From positions 1 through 12,673 of the forward strand of contig WFSH01000248.1 of assembly GCA_015486145.1 (NCBI GenBank): 12,673 nucleotides of DNA, given 5' to 3'. Positions 6,057 to 12,673 of this stretch are shown in pieces. Within the stretch, counting starts at the first letter, position 1. Every line of letters begins with the position of its first letter. This DNA comes from Mesoaciditogaceae bacterium (GTDB taxonomy: Bacteria; Thermotogota; Thermotogae; Mesoaciditogales; Mesoaciditogaceae). The notes under the pieces were generated by a model. That model made no database searches and had not been told where the DNA came from. It saw nothing but the letters and a program-made list of their open reading frames with translations. Made by a program: the position numbers and the translations under genes.

Positions 6057-7658
6057 ATGAAAAAGATAAACGGTGAAAATTTCACCTTGTGTCTCAAAAA
6101 GGGAACAGAAGTTTTGCTTTCTCATGTGGATGAAATTAACACTTTGAACGTTTTCCCAGTTCCGGATGGTGATACAGGGTCTAATATGGCATCTGCCCTT
6201 TTAGAAGCGTGTAAGCGTGTGGATTCGATTGAAAAACATGACCTTCCAAGTGTACTTCAAGCTGTTGAAACAGGTACTCTCCTCGGAGCAAGAGGAAATT
6301 CTGGTGTGATACTTTCTCAGATCTTCCGAGGTTTTGTTCAATACTGCAAAGATAAAAAGACACTGACTACAGCCGAATTCGCCGAAGCATTGAAAGTTGC
6401 GAACGAAGTGGCGTACAGTGCCGTGATGACGCCTGTAGAAGGGACCATGTTAACGGTTATGAGAATTCTTTCCGAAGAGGCCACGGATCACGTGACAGAG
6501 GATTACAAAGAGTTCATGCAAAAGCTTTACCAAAGGGCTATGGAAGTGGTGGAAGATACTCCAAAATATCTCAAAAAATTGAGGGATGCTGGAGTGGTTG
6601 ATTCGGGAGCAAAAGGTTTAGCCTACATAATAGAAGGATTTTACAGAGCACTTAACGGTGACACGAAAGTGAAACTCGAAATCGAAAATGCGGGCCCCAG
6701 GGAAATTGTAAAGATCTCTCAAGAAGAACTGAAATATCTTTACTGTACAGAAGCCATCGTCAAGACAAAAAAGGAAGTCAACGTTGAAGAGTTGAGAGAT
6801 TTTTTCAACTCGATAGGTGACTCGTTGGTGCTCGTGAATACCGATGATTTTTTAAAGTTTCATGTGCATACGAATACCCCTGGCCAAGCGATTGATAAAG
6901 CTCTTGAGTACGGTGAACTGGTTAAATCCAAAATAGACAACATGAAAAACCAACATCACAAATTGATAAACGAAACACCACAAAATAGCGACAAACAGAA
7001 AAAATATGGCATGATTGTGGTCGCAAATGGTGAAGGTTGGAAATCGATCTTCAAAAGTATCGGAGTCGATGTGGTCGTAAACGGTGGGCAAACATCAAAT
7101 CCAAGCACAGCGCAACTTAAAGATGCTGTTGACAGCGTCAACGCACAAAATGTTTTTATATTTCCGAACAATCCAAACATATTCATGGCATCCAATTCTG
7201 TCAAAGAAATGATCAATGGGAAAAAAGTGGTGGTAGTTAAAACATCAACCGTGCAAGAAGGATTAGCTGCGCTTTTTTCTTTCAACGCTCAAGCATCTCT
7301 TATGGAGAATCTAAGCAGATTTCGTGAAGCTATAGAAGCTGTGAAATCCATAGAAATCACAAAGGCCATCAGAGACAGCAAGGTAAAAAAAATAGAGGTA
7401 AAAGAGGGGCAGTACATAGGATTTGTTGATGGAAGTTTGGTTTGTTCCAACAACACGTTGGATGAAAGCGTGTTCTGTACGTTAGATAAAGCAAATGCTG
7501 CAAGTGCTGATATCATAACGGTGTTCTACGGAAAGGAAGTTTCGGAAAGAGACACCCAGGTTATATTGAAAGAAATCCAGATACGTTATCCAAACGTTGA
7601 TGTGGAAATGTATTATGGCGGCCAATCCCATTATCATTATTTGATATCCGTTGAATGA
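6057..7658 (+). CDS. fakA: FakA-type fatty acid kinase (DAK2 domain plus DegV-like domain), YloV-like
   Basis: FakA phosphorylates fatty acids bound to a DegV-family FakB partner, giving acyl-phosphate for phospholipid synthesis. From ATG 6057 the protein has 533 residues. The DhaL/DAK2 kinase domain (about 1-200) has NVFPVPDGDTGSNM with Asp37 and Asp39 as Mg/ATP ligands, GARGNSGVILSQIFRG, TPVEGTMLTV and DAGVVDSGAKGL. A middle domain has YCTE (Cys230) and KFHVHTNTPG (His269, His271), matching the zinc-ligand pattern of Staphylococcus FakA. The DegV-like C-terminal domain (about 315-533) ends YYGGQSHYHYLISVE. Start: ATG 6057 gives the usual N-terminus (MKKINGENF) and places the DGD motif within one residue of S. 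aureus FakA. The frame is open back to TTG 6006, which would add 17 residues. The Asp23 gene lies upstream; greA follows after 19 nt. No FakB gene is in the window. Function is secure; the start is less so. Confidence 0.93.
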   Translation: MKKINGENFTLCLKKGTEVLLSHVDEINTLNVFPVPDGDTGSNMASALLEACKRVDSIEKHDLPSVLQAVETGTLLGARGNSGVILSQIFRGFVQYCKDKKTLTTAEFAEALKVANEVAYSAVMTPVEGTMLTVMRILSEEATDHVTEDYKEFMQKLYQRAMEVVEDTPKYLKKLRDAGVVDSGAKGLAYIIEGFYRALNGDTKVKLEIENAGPREIVKISQEELKYLYCTEAIVKTKKEVNVEELRDFFNSIGDSLVLVNTDDFLKFHVHTNTPGQAIDKALEYGELVKSKIDNMKNQHHKLINETPQNSDKQKKYGMIVVANGEGWKSIFKSIGVDVVVNGGQTSNPSTAQLKDAVDSVNAQNVFIFPNNPNIFMASNSVKEMINGKKVVVVKTSTVQEGLAALFSFNAQASLMENLSRFREAIEAVKSIEITKAIRDSKVKKIEVKEGQYIGFVDGSLVCSNNTLDESVFCTLDKANAASADIITVFYGKEVSERDTQVILKEIQIRYPNVDVEMYYGGQSHYHYLISVE

Positions 7659-7677
7659 ATTTTTAAGGAGGCTCACC

Positions 7678-8160
7678 ATGGAAGACAAAATAGAACTTAC
7701 AAAAGAAGGATACGAATCGCTTAAAAGAGAATTGAAGGAACTCAAAGAGAGACTGATGAATGAAGTCGCTCAAAAAATAAAAGAGGCAAGAGAATTTGGA
7801 GATCTCAGTGAAAACAGCGAATACGACGAGGCTAAAAATGAGCAGGGAAAGATAAACAGCAGAATCAGCGAGATCGAAAGTATTTTGTCACGGGCGACGA
7901 TCATAGAAGATGAACTCAACAACATTCACGAGGTAAACATCGGAAACCTCATAAAGTTGAAAGATTTGTCTTCAAACAACGAAATGGAATTCATGATCGT
8001 CACTTCTCAAGAGGCCGATATTTTTAAAAACAAGATATCGGTTGATTCGCCACTGGGAAGAGCGGTATATAAACGTAAAGTCGGCGAAACTGTACGGGTT
8101 AAAGCACCAAACGGGACTAAGAAGTACTTGATTCTCAATGTGATGACAAATAACGGTTAA
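7678..8160 (+). CDS. greA: Transcription elongation factor GreA
   Basis: GreA enters the RNA polymerase secondary channel and stimulates cleavage of backtracked RNA. The 160 residues match the family (about 158). The N-terminal coiled coil (about 1-75) carries the tip motif GDLSENSEYDEAKNEQ with acidic residues Asp42 and Glu45, equivalent to E. coli Asp41 and Glu44, which position the catalytic Mg2+. The C-terminal globular domain ends with KISVDSPLGRAVY, GETVRVKAPNG and KKYLIL. The start ATG 7678 has AAGGAGG (7665-7671) at 6 nt spacing. The frame is also open from a TTG at 7651, but that would overlap fakA and lacks family support. fakA ends 19 nt upstream and lysS starts 54 nt downstream. 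The greA-lysS order is, from memory, also seen in Thermotoga. Confidence 0.97.
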   Translation: MEDKIELTKEGYESLKRELKELKERLMNEVAQKIKEAREFGDLSENSEYDEAKNEQGKINSRISEIESILSRATIIEDELNNIHEVNIGNLIKLKDLSSNNEMEFMIVTSQEADIFKNKISVDSPLGRAVYKRKVGETVRVKAPNGTKKYLILNVMTNNG

Positions 8161-8214
8161 CCCAAGAACATCGATTTATCGAAGGATATCTGAAGTGAAG
8201 GGAGAAGTTTTTGA
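8161..8214 (+). other. greA-lysS intergenic gap
   Basis: At 54 nt this is the largest clear non-coding gap between genes in the window. It holds a lysS ribosome binding site (AAGGGAG, 8198-8204, 10 nt before the ATG) and a short inverted repeat, TCGA-TTTA-TCGA (8171-8182), too weak to be a terminator. I see no -35/-10 pair, so greA and lysS are probably co-transcribed. Confidence 0.6.
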
Positions 8215-9720
8215 ATGGATGAGTTGAGGCTTCAAAAGATCAAGGAAATAGAGTTGCTCAAAGAAAAGGGAATTAATCCATATCCATATCGTTTTGAAAT
8301 TACCCACAAACTCGTTGAAATACGTGAGGAATTTGATGCCAAGCTTGCCAGCGGCGAAAAAGACGACAAAGTACGTCTATCAACGGCTGGACGCGTAATG
8401 GCGATCAGATATCACGGAAAGTCCATATTTTTCGTTATCCAAGATTCCACCGACCGTCTGCAATGTTACATGAACGTGTCAGTGGGAGAAAATGCATTCA
8501 AAATTTTTAAAGAACATGTGAAGGTGGGGGATTTTGTTGGCATAAAGGGATTCCCTTTCAGATCGCACACTGGGGAACTCTCCATATTTGCAGCCTCGTA
8601 CGAAATTCTTTCAAAAGCGATACGAACGCTCCCAGAAAAATGGCACGGTCTAACTGACAAGGAAAAAATATACCGTCAGCGATACATTGATACGGTGGTA
8701 AACAGAGATTCCTTCGAGAGATTTAAAACTCGTTACCGGGTTATCCAATTGATAAGAAATTTCATGAATGGCGAGGGATTTATCGAGGTTGAAACTCCAA
8801 TTCTTCAATTTGTCACAGGCGGTGCGACTGCAAAGCCCTTTGTCACACATTTGAACGTTTTCAACATCGACATGTATTTGAAAATCGCTCACGAACTTTA
8901 TCTCAAAAGATATATCGTGGGTGGATTTGACAGTGTTTATGAAATTGGAAAGTGTTTTCGAAACGAAGGGGTAAGTTACAAACACAATCCAGAATTTACG
9001 ATGCTTGAATGCTACAAAGCTTATGCCGATTACAACGATATGATGGATCTCACCGAAAAGCTTGTCACTCACGTGATAAAAGAAATCAAAGGTACCACTG
9101 AAATCACATATCAAGGCAAAAAAATAGATTTTAGCAGACCGTGGAAACGCATAAAGATGCGTGATTACATAAAACAACATTTGAACGTTGATATTCTCGA
9201 TGATCCAGACGAAAAGTTGTTGAAGGTCTTGAAAGCACATGATACGTTACCTGAAATTATGGAACGTGGTCATTACATTGAAAAGCTGTGGGATCTTGTT
9301 GAAGACACCGTGGTGAATCCCACCTTCTTGATGGATCATCCCGTAGACATTTCTCCACTTGCAAAGCGGCACAGAAAAGACCCAAGGCTTACCGAACGTT
9401 TTGAGGTGGTGGTGCTTGGGAACGAATTGGCGAATGCATTCAGCGAACTGAACGATCCCATAGATCAACGCAAACGATTTGAAGCGCAAGCAGCTATGCG
9501 TCAGGCAGGTGATGAAGAAGCGCAAATGATGGACTTTGATTTTTTGCGTGCCCTTGAATATGGAATGCCACCAACCGGTGGCTTGGGAATAGGAATAGAT
9601 AGACTCGTTATGCTTGCCACTGATGCTCCGACGATAAAGGAAGTCATAGCTTATCCATTAGTACGCCCGGAAAAATTCTCTCCCGAAGGCCTCGAAATAG
9701 AGGAAGAAGAAGAAAAATGA
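8215..9720 (+). CDS. lysS: Lysyl-tRNA synthetase, class II
   Basis: This class IIb synthetase charges tRNA-Lys with lysine using ATP. The 501 residues fit the bacterial family. An N-terminal OB-fold anticodon-binding domain (about 55-140) includes VMAIRYHGKSIFFVIQD and GDFVGIKGFPF. The link to the catalytic core is KWHGLTDKEKIYRQRYID (about 142-159). Motif 1 is around FMNGEGFIEVETPILQ (183-198), followed by GGATAKPFVTHLN. Motif 2 is IGKCFRNEGVSYKHNPEFTM (244-263), and motif 3 is GGLGIGIDRLVML (455-467). The lysine-specific segments HPVDISPLAK and GNELANAFSELNDPIDQR separate it from AspRS and AsnRS. ATG 8215 is supported by AAGGGAG upstream. The C-terminus ends in an acidic run (EIEEEEEK) whose purine-rich codons also provide the ribosome binding region of glmM; the stop overlaps the glmM start as ATGA. 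Confidence 0.98.
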   Translation: MDELRLQKIKEIELLKEKGINPYPYRFEITHKLVEIREEFDAKLASGEKDDKVRLSTAGRVMAIRYHGKSIFFVIQDSTDRLQCYMNVSVGENAFKIFKEHVKVGDFVGIKGFPFRSHTGELSIFAASYEILSKAIRTLPEKWHGLTDKEKIYRQRYIDTVVNRDSFERFKTRYRVIQLIRNFMNGEGFIEVETPILQFVTGGATAKPFVTHLNVFNIDMYLKIAHELYLKRYIVGGFDSVYEIGKCFRNEGVSYKHNPEFTMLECYKAYADYNDMMDLTEKLVTHVIKEIKGTTEITYQGKKIDFSRPWKRIKMRDYIKQHLNVDILDDPDEKLLKVLKAHDTLPEIMERGHYIEKLWDLVEDTVVNPTFLMDHPVDISPLAKRHRKDPRLTERFEVVVLGNELANAFSELNDPIDQRKRFEAQAAMRQAGDEEAQMMDFDFLRALEYGMPPTGGLGIGIDRLVMLATDAPTIKEVIAYPLVRPEKFSPEGLEIEEEEEK

Positions 9721-11045
9721 GAAAGTACTTTGGTACAGATGGCATAAGAGGAATCGCGAACGATGAATTGACCGCCGAATTGGCTTTTAAAATTGGAAAA
9801 GCCACCGCACACGTTTTGAAGTCACAAAATCACACGTTAAACAATGTTCTCATCGCTCGTGACACGAGGATCTCAGGTGAAATGTTTGAAGCTGCGTTAG
9901 TTTCTTCAATACTTTCAATGGGGATCAATGTTGTCACGTGTGGCGTCATGCCAACCCCCGTTTTGGCATGGCTTACTCATCAAGAACACACAGCTGGTTT
10001 TATGGTAAGTGCGAGTCATAATCCGTGGATGCACAATGGGATAAAAATATTTCTTGATGGTTACAAGCTCCCAGACAAACTTGAGGAAGAAATAGAAAAC
10101 CACCTTGATGATGAAATAAAGAATCATGAAATTGGTAAGCGAATTGAACTCGATCTTTTATCCAATTACGTGGAATGGATGGCTTCCAAGTATGCCAACT
10201 TAAAGGGATTGAAAATTGCTTTTGATTTGGCAAATGGTGCGGCCGTTGCAACCGTTCCGATCGTTTCTAAAGAGATTGGTATTGATGGAATCTTTTTCAA
10301 CTCCAATCCTGATGGAATAAACATAAATGAAAAATGTGGTGCATTGCATCCGGAATTTTTGTCAGAGAAGATAAAATCGACTGGGGCAAGCTTCGGTGTG
10401 ATTCATGACGGAGATGCCGACAGATGTATCATGATTGGAAAAAGCGGTCGAATAATAGATGGTGACGATATGATAGTCATAAACGCAAAATTCATGAAAA
10501 AGGTGGGGCATCTTGGTTCCAACACAGTGGTGGGCACTTTGATGACAAATCTTGGAATAGAAGAAGAGCTAAAGTCAAATGAAATAAAATTCATAAGAGC
10601 AAAAGTTGGGGATAGATATGTCCTCGAAAAAATGCAAGAAGTGGGGTCAAACCTTGGTGGTGAGCAGTCAGGACACATAATCTTTTTAGATCTTGCAACA
10701 ACGGGAGATGGTCTTTTAACCGCCCTTGAAACCATTACGACGAGCCTGAAGTTTGGTGTAGACATTGAAGAGTTTTCTTCAGGTATTGAACGCTATCCTC
10801 AGAAATTGACAAATATACACGTTAAGAACAAAAAATTGGTGATGAAGAGCCACAAAATTTTAGAATTTGTAAAAGATATCAACTCCAAAGAAAACATGAG
10901 AATAGTTATAAGACCTTCTGGAACAGAACCTTTGATACGCATCATGGTAGAGGGAAAATCCCCTAAAATGGTTGAAAAAATTGTTTCTCAAGCACGTGAA
11001 ATAGTGGAAGAGGTGAGAACTTCTGGAGAGATTTCTAAGGATTAA
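9717..11045 (+). CDS. glmM: Phosphoglucosamine mutase
   Basis: GlmM interconverts glucosamine 6-phosphate and glucosamine 1-phosphate, on the way to UDP-GlcNAc for peptidoglycan. The 442 residues match the family. It opens with RKYFGTDGIRGIAN, typical of GlmM. The phosphoserine loop is VSASHNP with the catalytic Ser at position 100 (102 in E. coli). The Mg2+ loop is HDGDADR (230-236). The sugar-binding loop GGEQSGHIIF (314-323) is characteristic of GlmM and argues against a phosphomannomutase. The phosphate-binding loop is RPSGTEPLIRIMVEG (399-413). The ATG at 9717 overlaps the lysS stop by 4 nt, with AGGAAG in the lysS 3' end serving as ribosome binding site. The last 23 nt appear to overlap uvrA, whose ribosome binding site lies inside glmM at 11009-11016. 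Confidence 0.97.
   Translation: MRKYFGTDGIRGIANDELTAELAFKIGKATAHVLKSQNHTLNNVLIARDTRISGEMFEAALVSSILSMGINVVTCGVMPTPVLAWLTHQEHTAGFMVSASHNPWMHNGIKIFLDGYKLPDKLEEEIENHLDDEIKNHEIGKRIELDLLSNYVEWMASKYANLKGLKIAFDLANGAAVATVPIVSKEIGIDGIFFNSNPDGININEKCGALHPEFLSEKIKSTGASFGVIHDGDADRCIMIGKSGRIIDGDDMIVINAKFMKKVGHLGSNTVVGTLMTNLGIEEELKSNEIKFIRAKVGDRYVLEKMQEVGSNLGGEQSGHIIFLDLATTGDGLLTALETITTSLKFGVDIEEFSSGIERYPQKLTNIHVKNKKLVMKSHKILEFVKDINSKENMRIVIRPSGTEPLIRIMVEGKSPKMVEKIVSQAREIVEEVRTSGEISKD
11009..11016 (+). promoter_or_regulatory. Ribosome binding site for uvrA, inside glmM
   Basis: AGAGGTGA contains GAGGTGA, a seven-base match to the Shine-Dalgarno consensus, and ends 6 nt before CTG 11023. No ATG, GTG or TTG exists in the open uvrA frame between its last upstream stop (TGA at 11014-11016, part of this site) and the conserved UvrA N-terminus. 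The site therefore favours CTG as the start. Confidence 0.6.
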
Positions 11046-12673
11046 AGGAGCCAAAGTTCACAACCTTAAAAACATCAACGTTGACATTCCAAGAAATACT
11101 TTAACAGTTATAACGGGGTTGTCTGGATCGGGAAAATCTTCTTTAGCATTTGATACGATATACGCCGAGGGACAAAGAAGGTATTTAGAGTCCCTTTCGT
11201 CTTATGCACGCCAATTTTTGGGAGAATTCAAGCGACCAGATGTCCAGGAAATAGATGGACTTTCTCCCGTCATTGCCATAGATCAAAAGAGTGTTTCACA
11301 CAATCCTCGTTCAACGGTTGGCACCGTCACTGAAATTCACGATTATTTGAGATTGCTTTACGCCAGAGTGGGTACGCCACATTGTGTAAAATGTGGGCGA
11401 CCACTCGAAAAACAAAGTGTGGATGAGATAATCGAAAGAGTTGAAAGCACGTATCCGAGGGGAACCCGTATTGCGGTACTGGCTCCACTTGCAATCGAAA
11501 AAAAAGGTGAATACAGATCTTTATTCGATTATTTAAGACGTAGAGGCTTTCTCAGAGTAAACGTAGATGGTAAAGAATATCTTTTGGAGGAAGAAATAAA
11601 CCTTGAAAAACAAGTGAGGCACACGATCAAATTGGTGGTTGATCGTCTCAAAGTCAAAGATGAAAATCATCAAAGGCTTGTTGAATCTTTAGAAATAGCT
11701 TTGTCTGAGGCCAACGGTCAAGTTGAGATCATGGATTACTCTTCTGGTGATATAAAATACTTTAGCGAAAAACTCGCGTGTCCAGTTTGTGGGATTAGCT
11801 TTCCGGAAATTTCTCCCAAGCTCTTTTCTTTTAACTCTCCGTATGGCGCTTGTCCAGTGTGTTCAGGATTAGGTTACACCACAGAGGTTGGAGAAGATTT
11901 CATAATAGATCCCTCTAAATCTGTAAGAAGTGGTGGGATCATTCCGTACAAAACAGGAAAATCTTTCGTGGTATCAATAGTGGCAAGAATGATTGAAAGA
12001 ATGGGAAGCGATCCACATCTTCCTTTCAAAAAACTTCCAAAGCACGTTCAAAATGCTATTCTTCATGGAGGCCCTGGATTCAAGGGACTACTCGCACACA
12101 TAAAAGATAGATATGAAAACACAGATTCTGATGAAGTTCGAGAGTGGATAGAGCGCAATTTTTTAATCCACAAAAAATGTACCGCATGTGGGGGAAAGAG
12201 ACTCCGCCCGGAAGCACTGGCCGTTACTTTTGGTGGGAAAAATATCGCCGAGATTTCAGATATGACCGTTCTTGAATCTTATCAATTCTTTAGGGATGTG
12301 AGGTTGAAACCCACTCAAGAAAAAATTGCTCGAGAAATACTCTCTGAACTGAGGAGAAGACTCAAATTTCTCGTCGAAGTTGGATTAGGTTATCTGACGC
12401 TCTCAAGGAACGTCTCAACGCTCTCAGGAGGCGAGTCACAACGCATAAGATTGGCTACACAACTTGGCTCTAAACTTGTAGGAGTAACTTACATCCTCGA
12501 TGAACCTACAATAGGACTACACCATCAAGATACGGTGAAATTGATCAGAATGTTGGAAGGTTTAAGAGATTTGGGAAATACCGTCTTAGTGGTTGAACAC
12601 GATGAACAGGTAATAAGGTCAGCAGATTACGTGGTTGAAATAGGTCCAGGTGCCGGAGAGCATGGCGGAAAAA
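11023..12673 (+). CDS. uvrA: Excinuclease ABC subunit A, 3' end cut off, probable CTG start
   Basis: UvrA is the ABC-type ATPase that finds bulky DNA lesions and loads UvrB in nucleotide excision repair. About 550 of an expected 940 or so residues are visible, and the frame stays open to the window end. It begins FLRIKGAKVHNLKNI, followed by Walker A GLSGSGKSS (about 32-40), EGQRRYLESLSSYARQFLG, a CxxC at 121-124, and the zinc module Cys253-Cys256...Cys277-Cys280 around LFSFNSPYGACPVC. A CTACGGKRLRPEAL segment (Cys386, Cys389), signature LSGGESQRIRLA (467-478), Walker B YILDEPTIGLH (490-500) and VVEHDEQVI follow. Start: no ATG/GTG/TTG is available. CTG 11023 places the Walker A Lys at 38, against 37 in E. 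coli, and has a well-spaced Shine-Dalgarno. An ATT start at 11041 is the alternative, with poorer site support. The gene overlaps glmM by 23 nt. Identity is secure; the start is inferred. Confidence 0.95.
   Translation, partial: MERFLRIKGAKVHNLKNINVDIPRNTLTVITGLSGSGKSSLAFDTIYAEGQRRYLESLSSYARQFLGEFKRPDVQEIDGLSPVIAIDQKSVSHNPRSTVGTVTEIHDYLRLLYARVGTPHCVKCGRPLEKQSVDEIIERVESTYPRGTRIAVLAPLAIEKKGEYRSLFDYLRRRGFLRVNVDGKEYLLEEEINLEKQVRHTIKLVVDRLKVKDENHQRLVESLEIALSEANGQVEIMDYSSGDIKYFSEKLACPVCGISFPEISPKLFSFNSPYGACPVCSGLGYTTEVGEDFIIDPSKSVRSGGIIPYKTGKSFVVSIVARMIERMGSDPHLPFKKLPKHVQNAILHGGPGFKGLLAHIKDRYENTDSDEVREWIERNFLIHKKCTACGGKRLRPEALAVTFGGKNIAEISDMTVLESYQFFRDVRLKPTQEKIAREILSELRRRLKFLVEVGLGYLTLSRNVSTLSGGESQRIRLATQLGSKLVGVTYILDEPTIGLHHQDTVKLIRMLEGLRDLGNTVLVVEHDEQVIRSADYVVEIGPGAGEHGGK

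Noticed and set aside
7651..7677. Upstream TTG start for greA
   Set aside because: It would overlap fakA and add nine residues absent from the family, while ATG 7678 has an ideal Shine-Dalgarno (AAGGAGG at 6 nt).
8171..8182. Inverted repeat TCGA-TTTA-TCGA between greA and lysS as a terminator
   Set aside because: The stem has only four pairs and no T-run follows. It is too weak to end transcription.
8965..9003. Lys instead of the common Arg before HNPEFT in motif 2 of LysS, considered as an active-site change
   Set aside because: That position varies among lysyl-tRNA synthetases (eukaryotic enzymes differ there, as I recall), and all core motif residues are present.
8650..9240. Long antisense reading frame (196 codons) opposite lysS
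   Set aside because: It sits over the conserved catalytic core of lysS, with no family resemblance or start signal. It is a shadow frame.
10806..10811. TTGACA in the 3' part of glmM as a possible promoter for uvrA
   Set aside because: The region 16-18 nt downstream is A-rich (CAAAAA) with no TATAAT-like box.
11081..11114. TTGACA with a downstream TATAAC as a possible promoter inside uvrA
   Set aside because: The spacing is about 22 nt, well beyond the usual 16-18, and the bases encode conserved UvrA residues (VDIPRN and TVITG).

Overview
The window is a tightly packed block of housekeeping genes, all on the + strand. It has eleven genes and almost no intergenic space (the largest clear gap is 54 nt). 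I saw no transcription terminator, no convincing promoter, and no mobile element, CRISPR array, rRNA or tRNA. Base composition is moderately AT-rich. Ribosome binding sites are strong and purine-rich (AGGAGG type), and start codons vary: ATG, GTG, TTG and probably CTG. The gene set and the details of several proteins (an unusual FolD active site, Dxs and UvrA sequence style) suggest a thermophilic bacterium of the Thermotogota or a close relative. That placement rests on remembered resemblance, not a search, and is only moderately secure.

Layout. 1-1361 is the 3' part of fhs (formate-tetrahydrofolate ligase). folD follows (1378-2196), so the left end is a C1-folate module. Next come both subunits of exonuclease VII, xseA (2209-3552) and xseB (3539-3811), which overlap. 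dxs (3771-5654), the entry enzyme of the MEP isoprenoid pathway, starts inside xseB. Two nt after dxs begins an Asp23/Gls24-family gene (5657-5995), followed by a FakA-type DAK2/DegV fatty-acid kinase (about 6057-7658). This Asp23-FakA pair is also known from Firmicutes. Then come greA (7678-8160), lysS (8215-9720), glmM (9717-11045, overlapping lysS by ATGA) and the 5' part of uvrA (about 11023 to the window end, cut off).

How they fit together. The block reads as one or a few co-transcribed units joining one-carbon supply, DNA repair and maintenance (XseAB, UvrA), envelope and membrane precursors (Dxs, FakA, GlmM), and transcription or translation (GreA, LysS). Several junctions look translationally coupled through overlaps or very short spacers.

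Most worth a second look: (1) FolD lacks the lysine and glutamine expected in the catalytic centre, so it may not be a normal bifunctional dehydrogenase/cyclohydrolase. (2) The fakA leader has a nine-base Shine-Dalgarno match 33 nt from the best start codon, and a potential hairpin exactly fills the gap. (3) uvrA has no ATG/GTG/TTG start, but a CTG sits at ideal spacing from a good ribosome binding site inside glmM. I found no new multi-gene system; the novelty is in gene-junction architecture and enzyme active sites.
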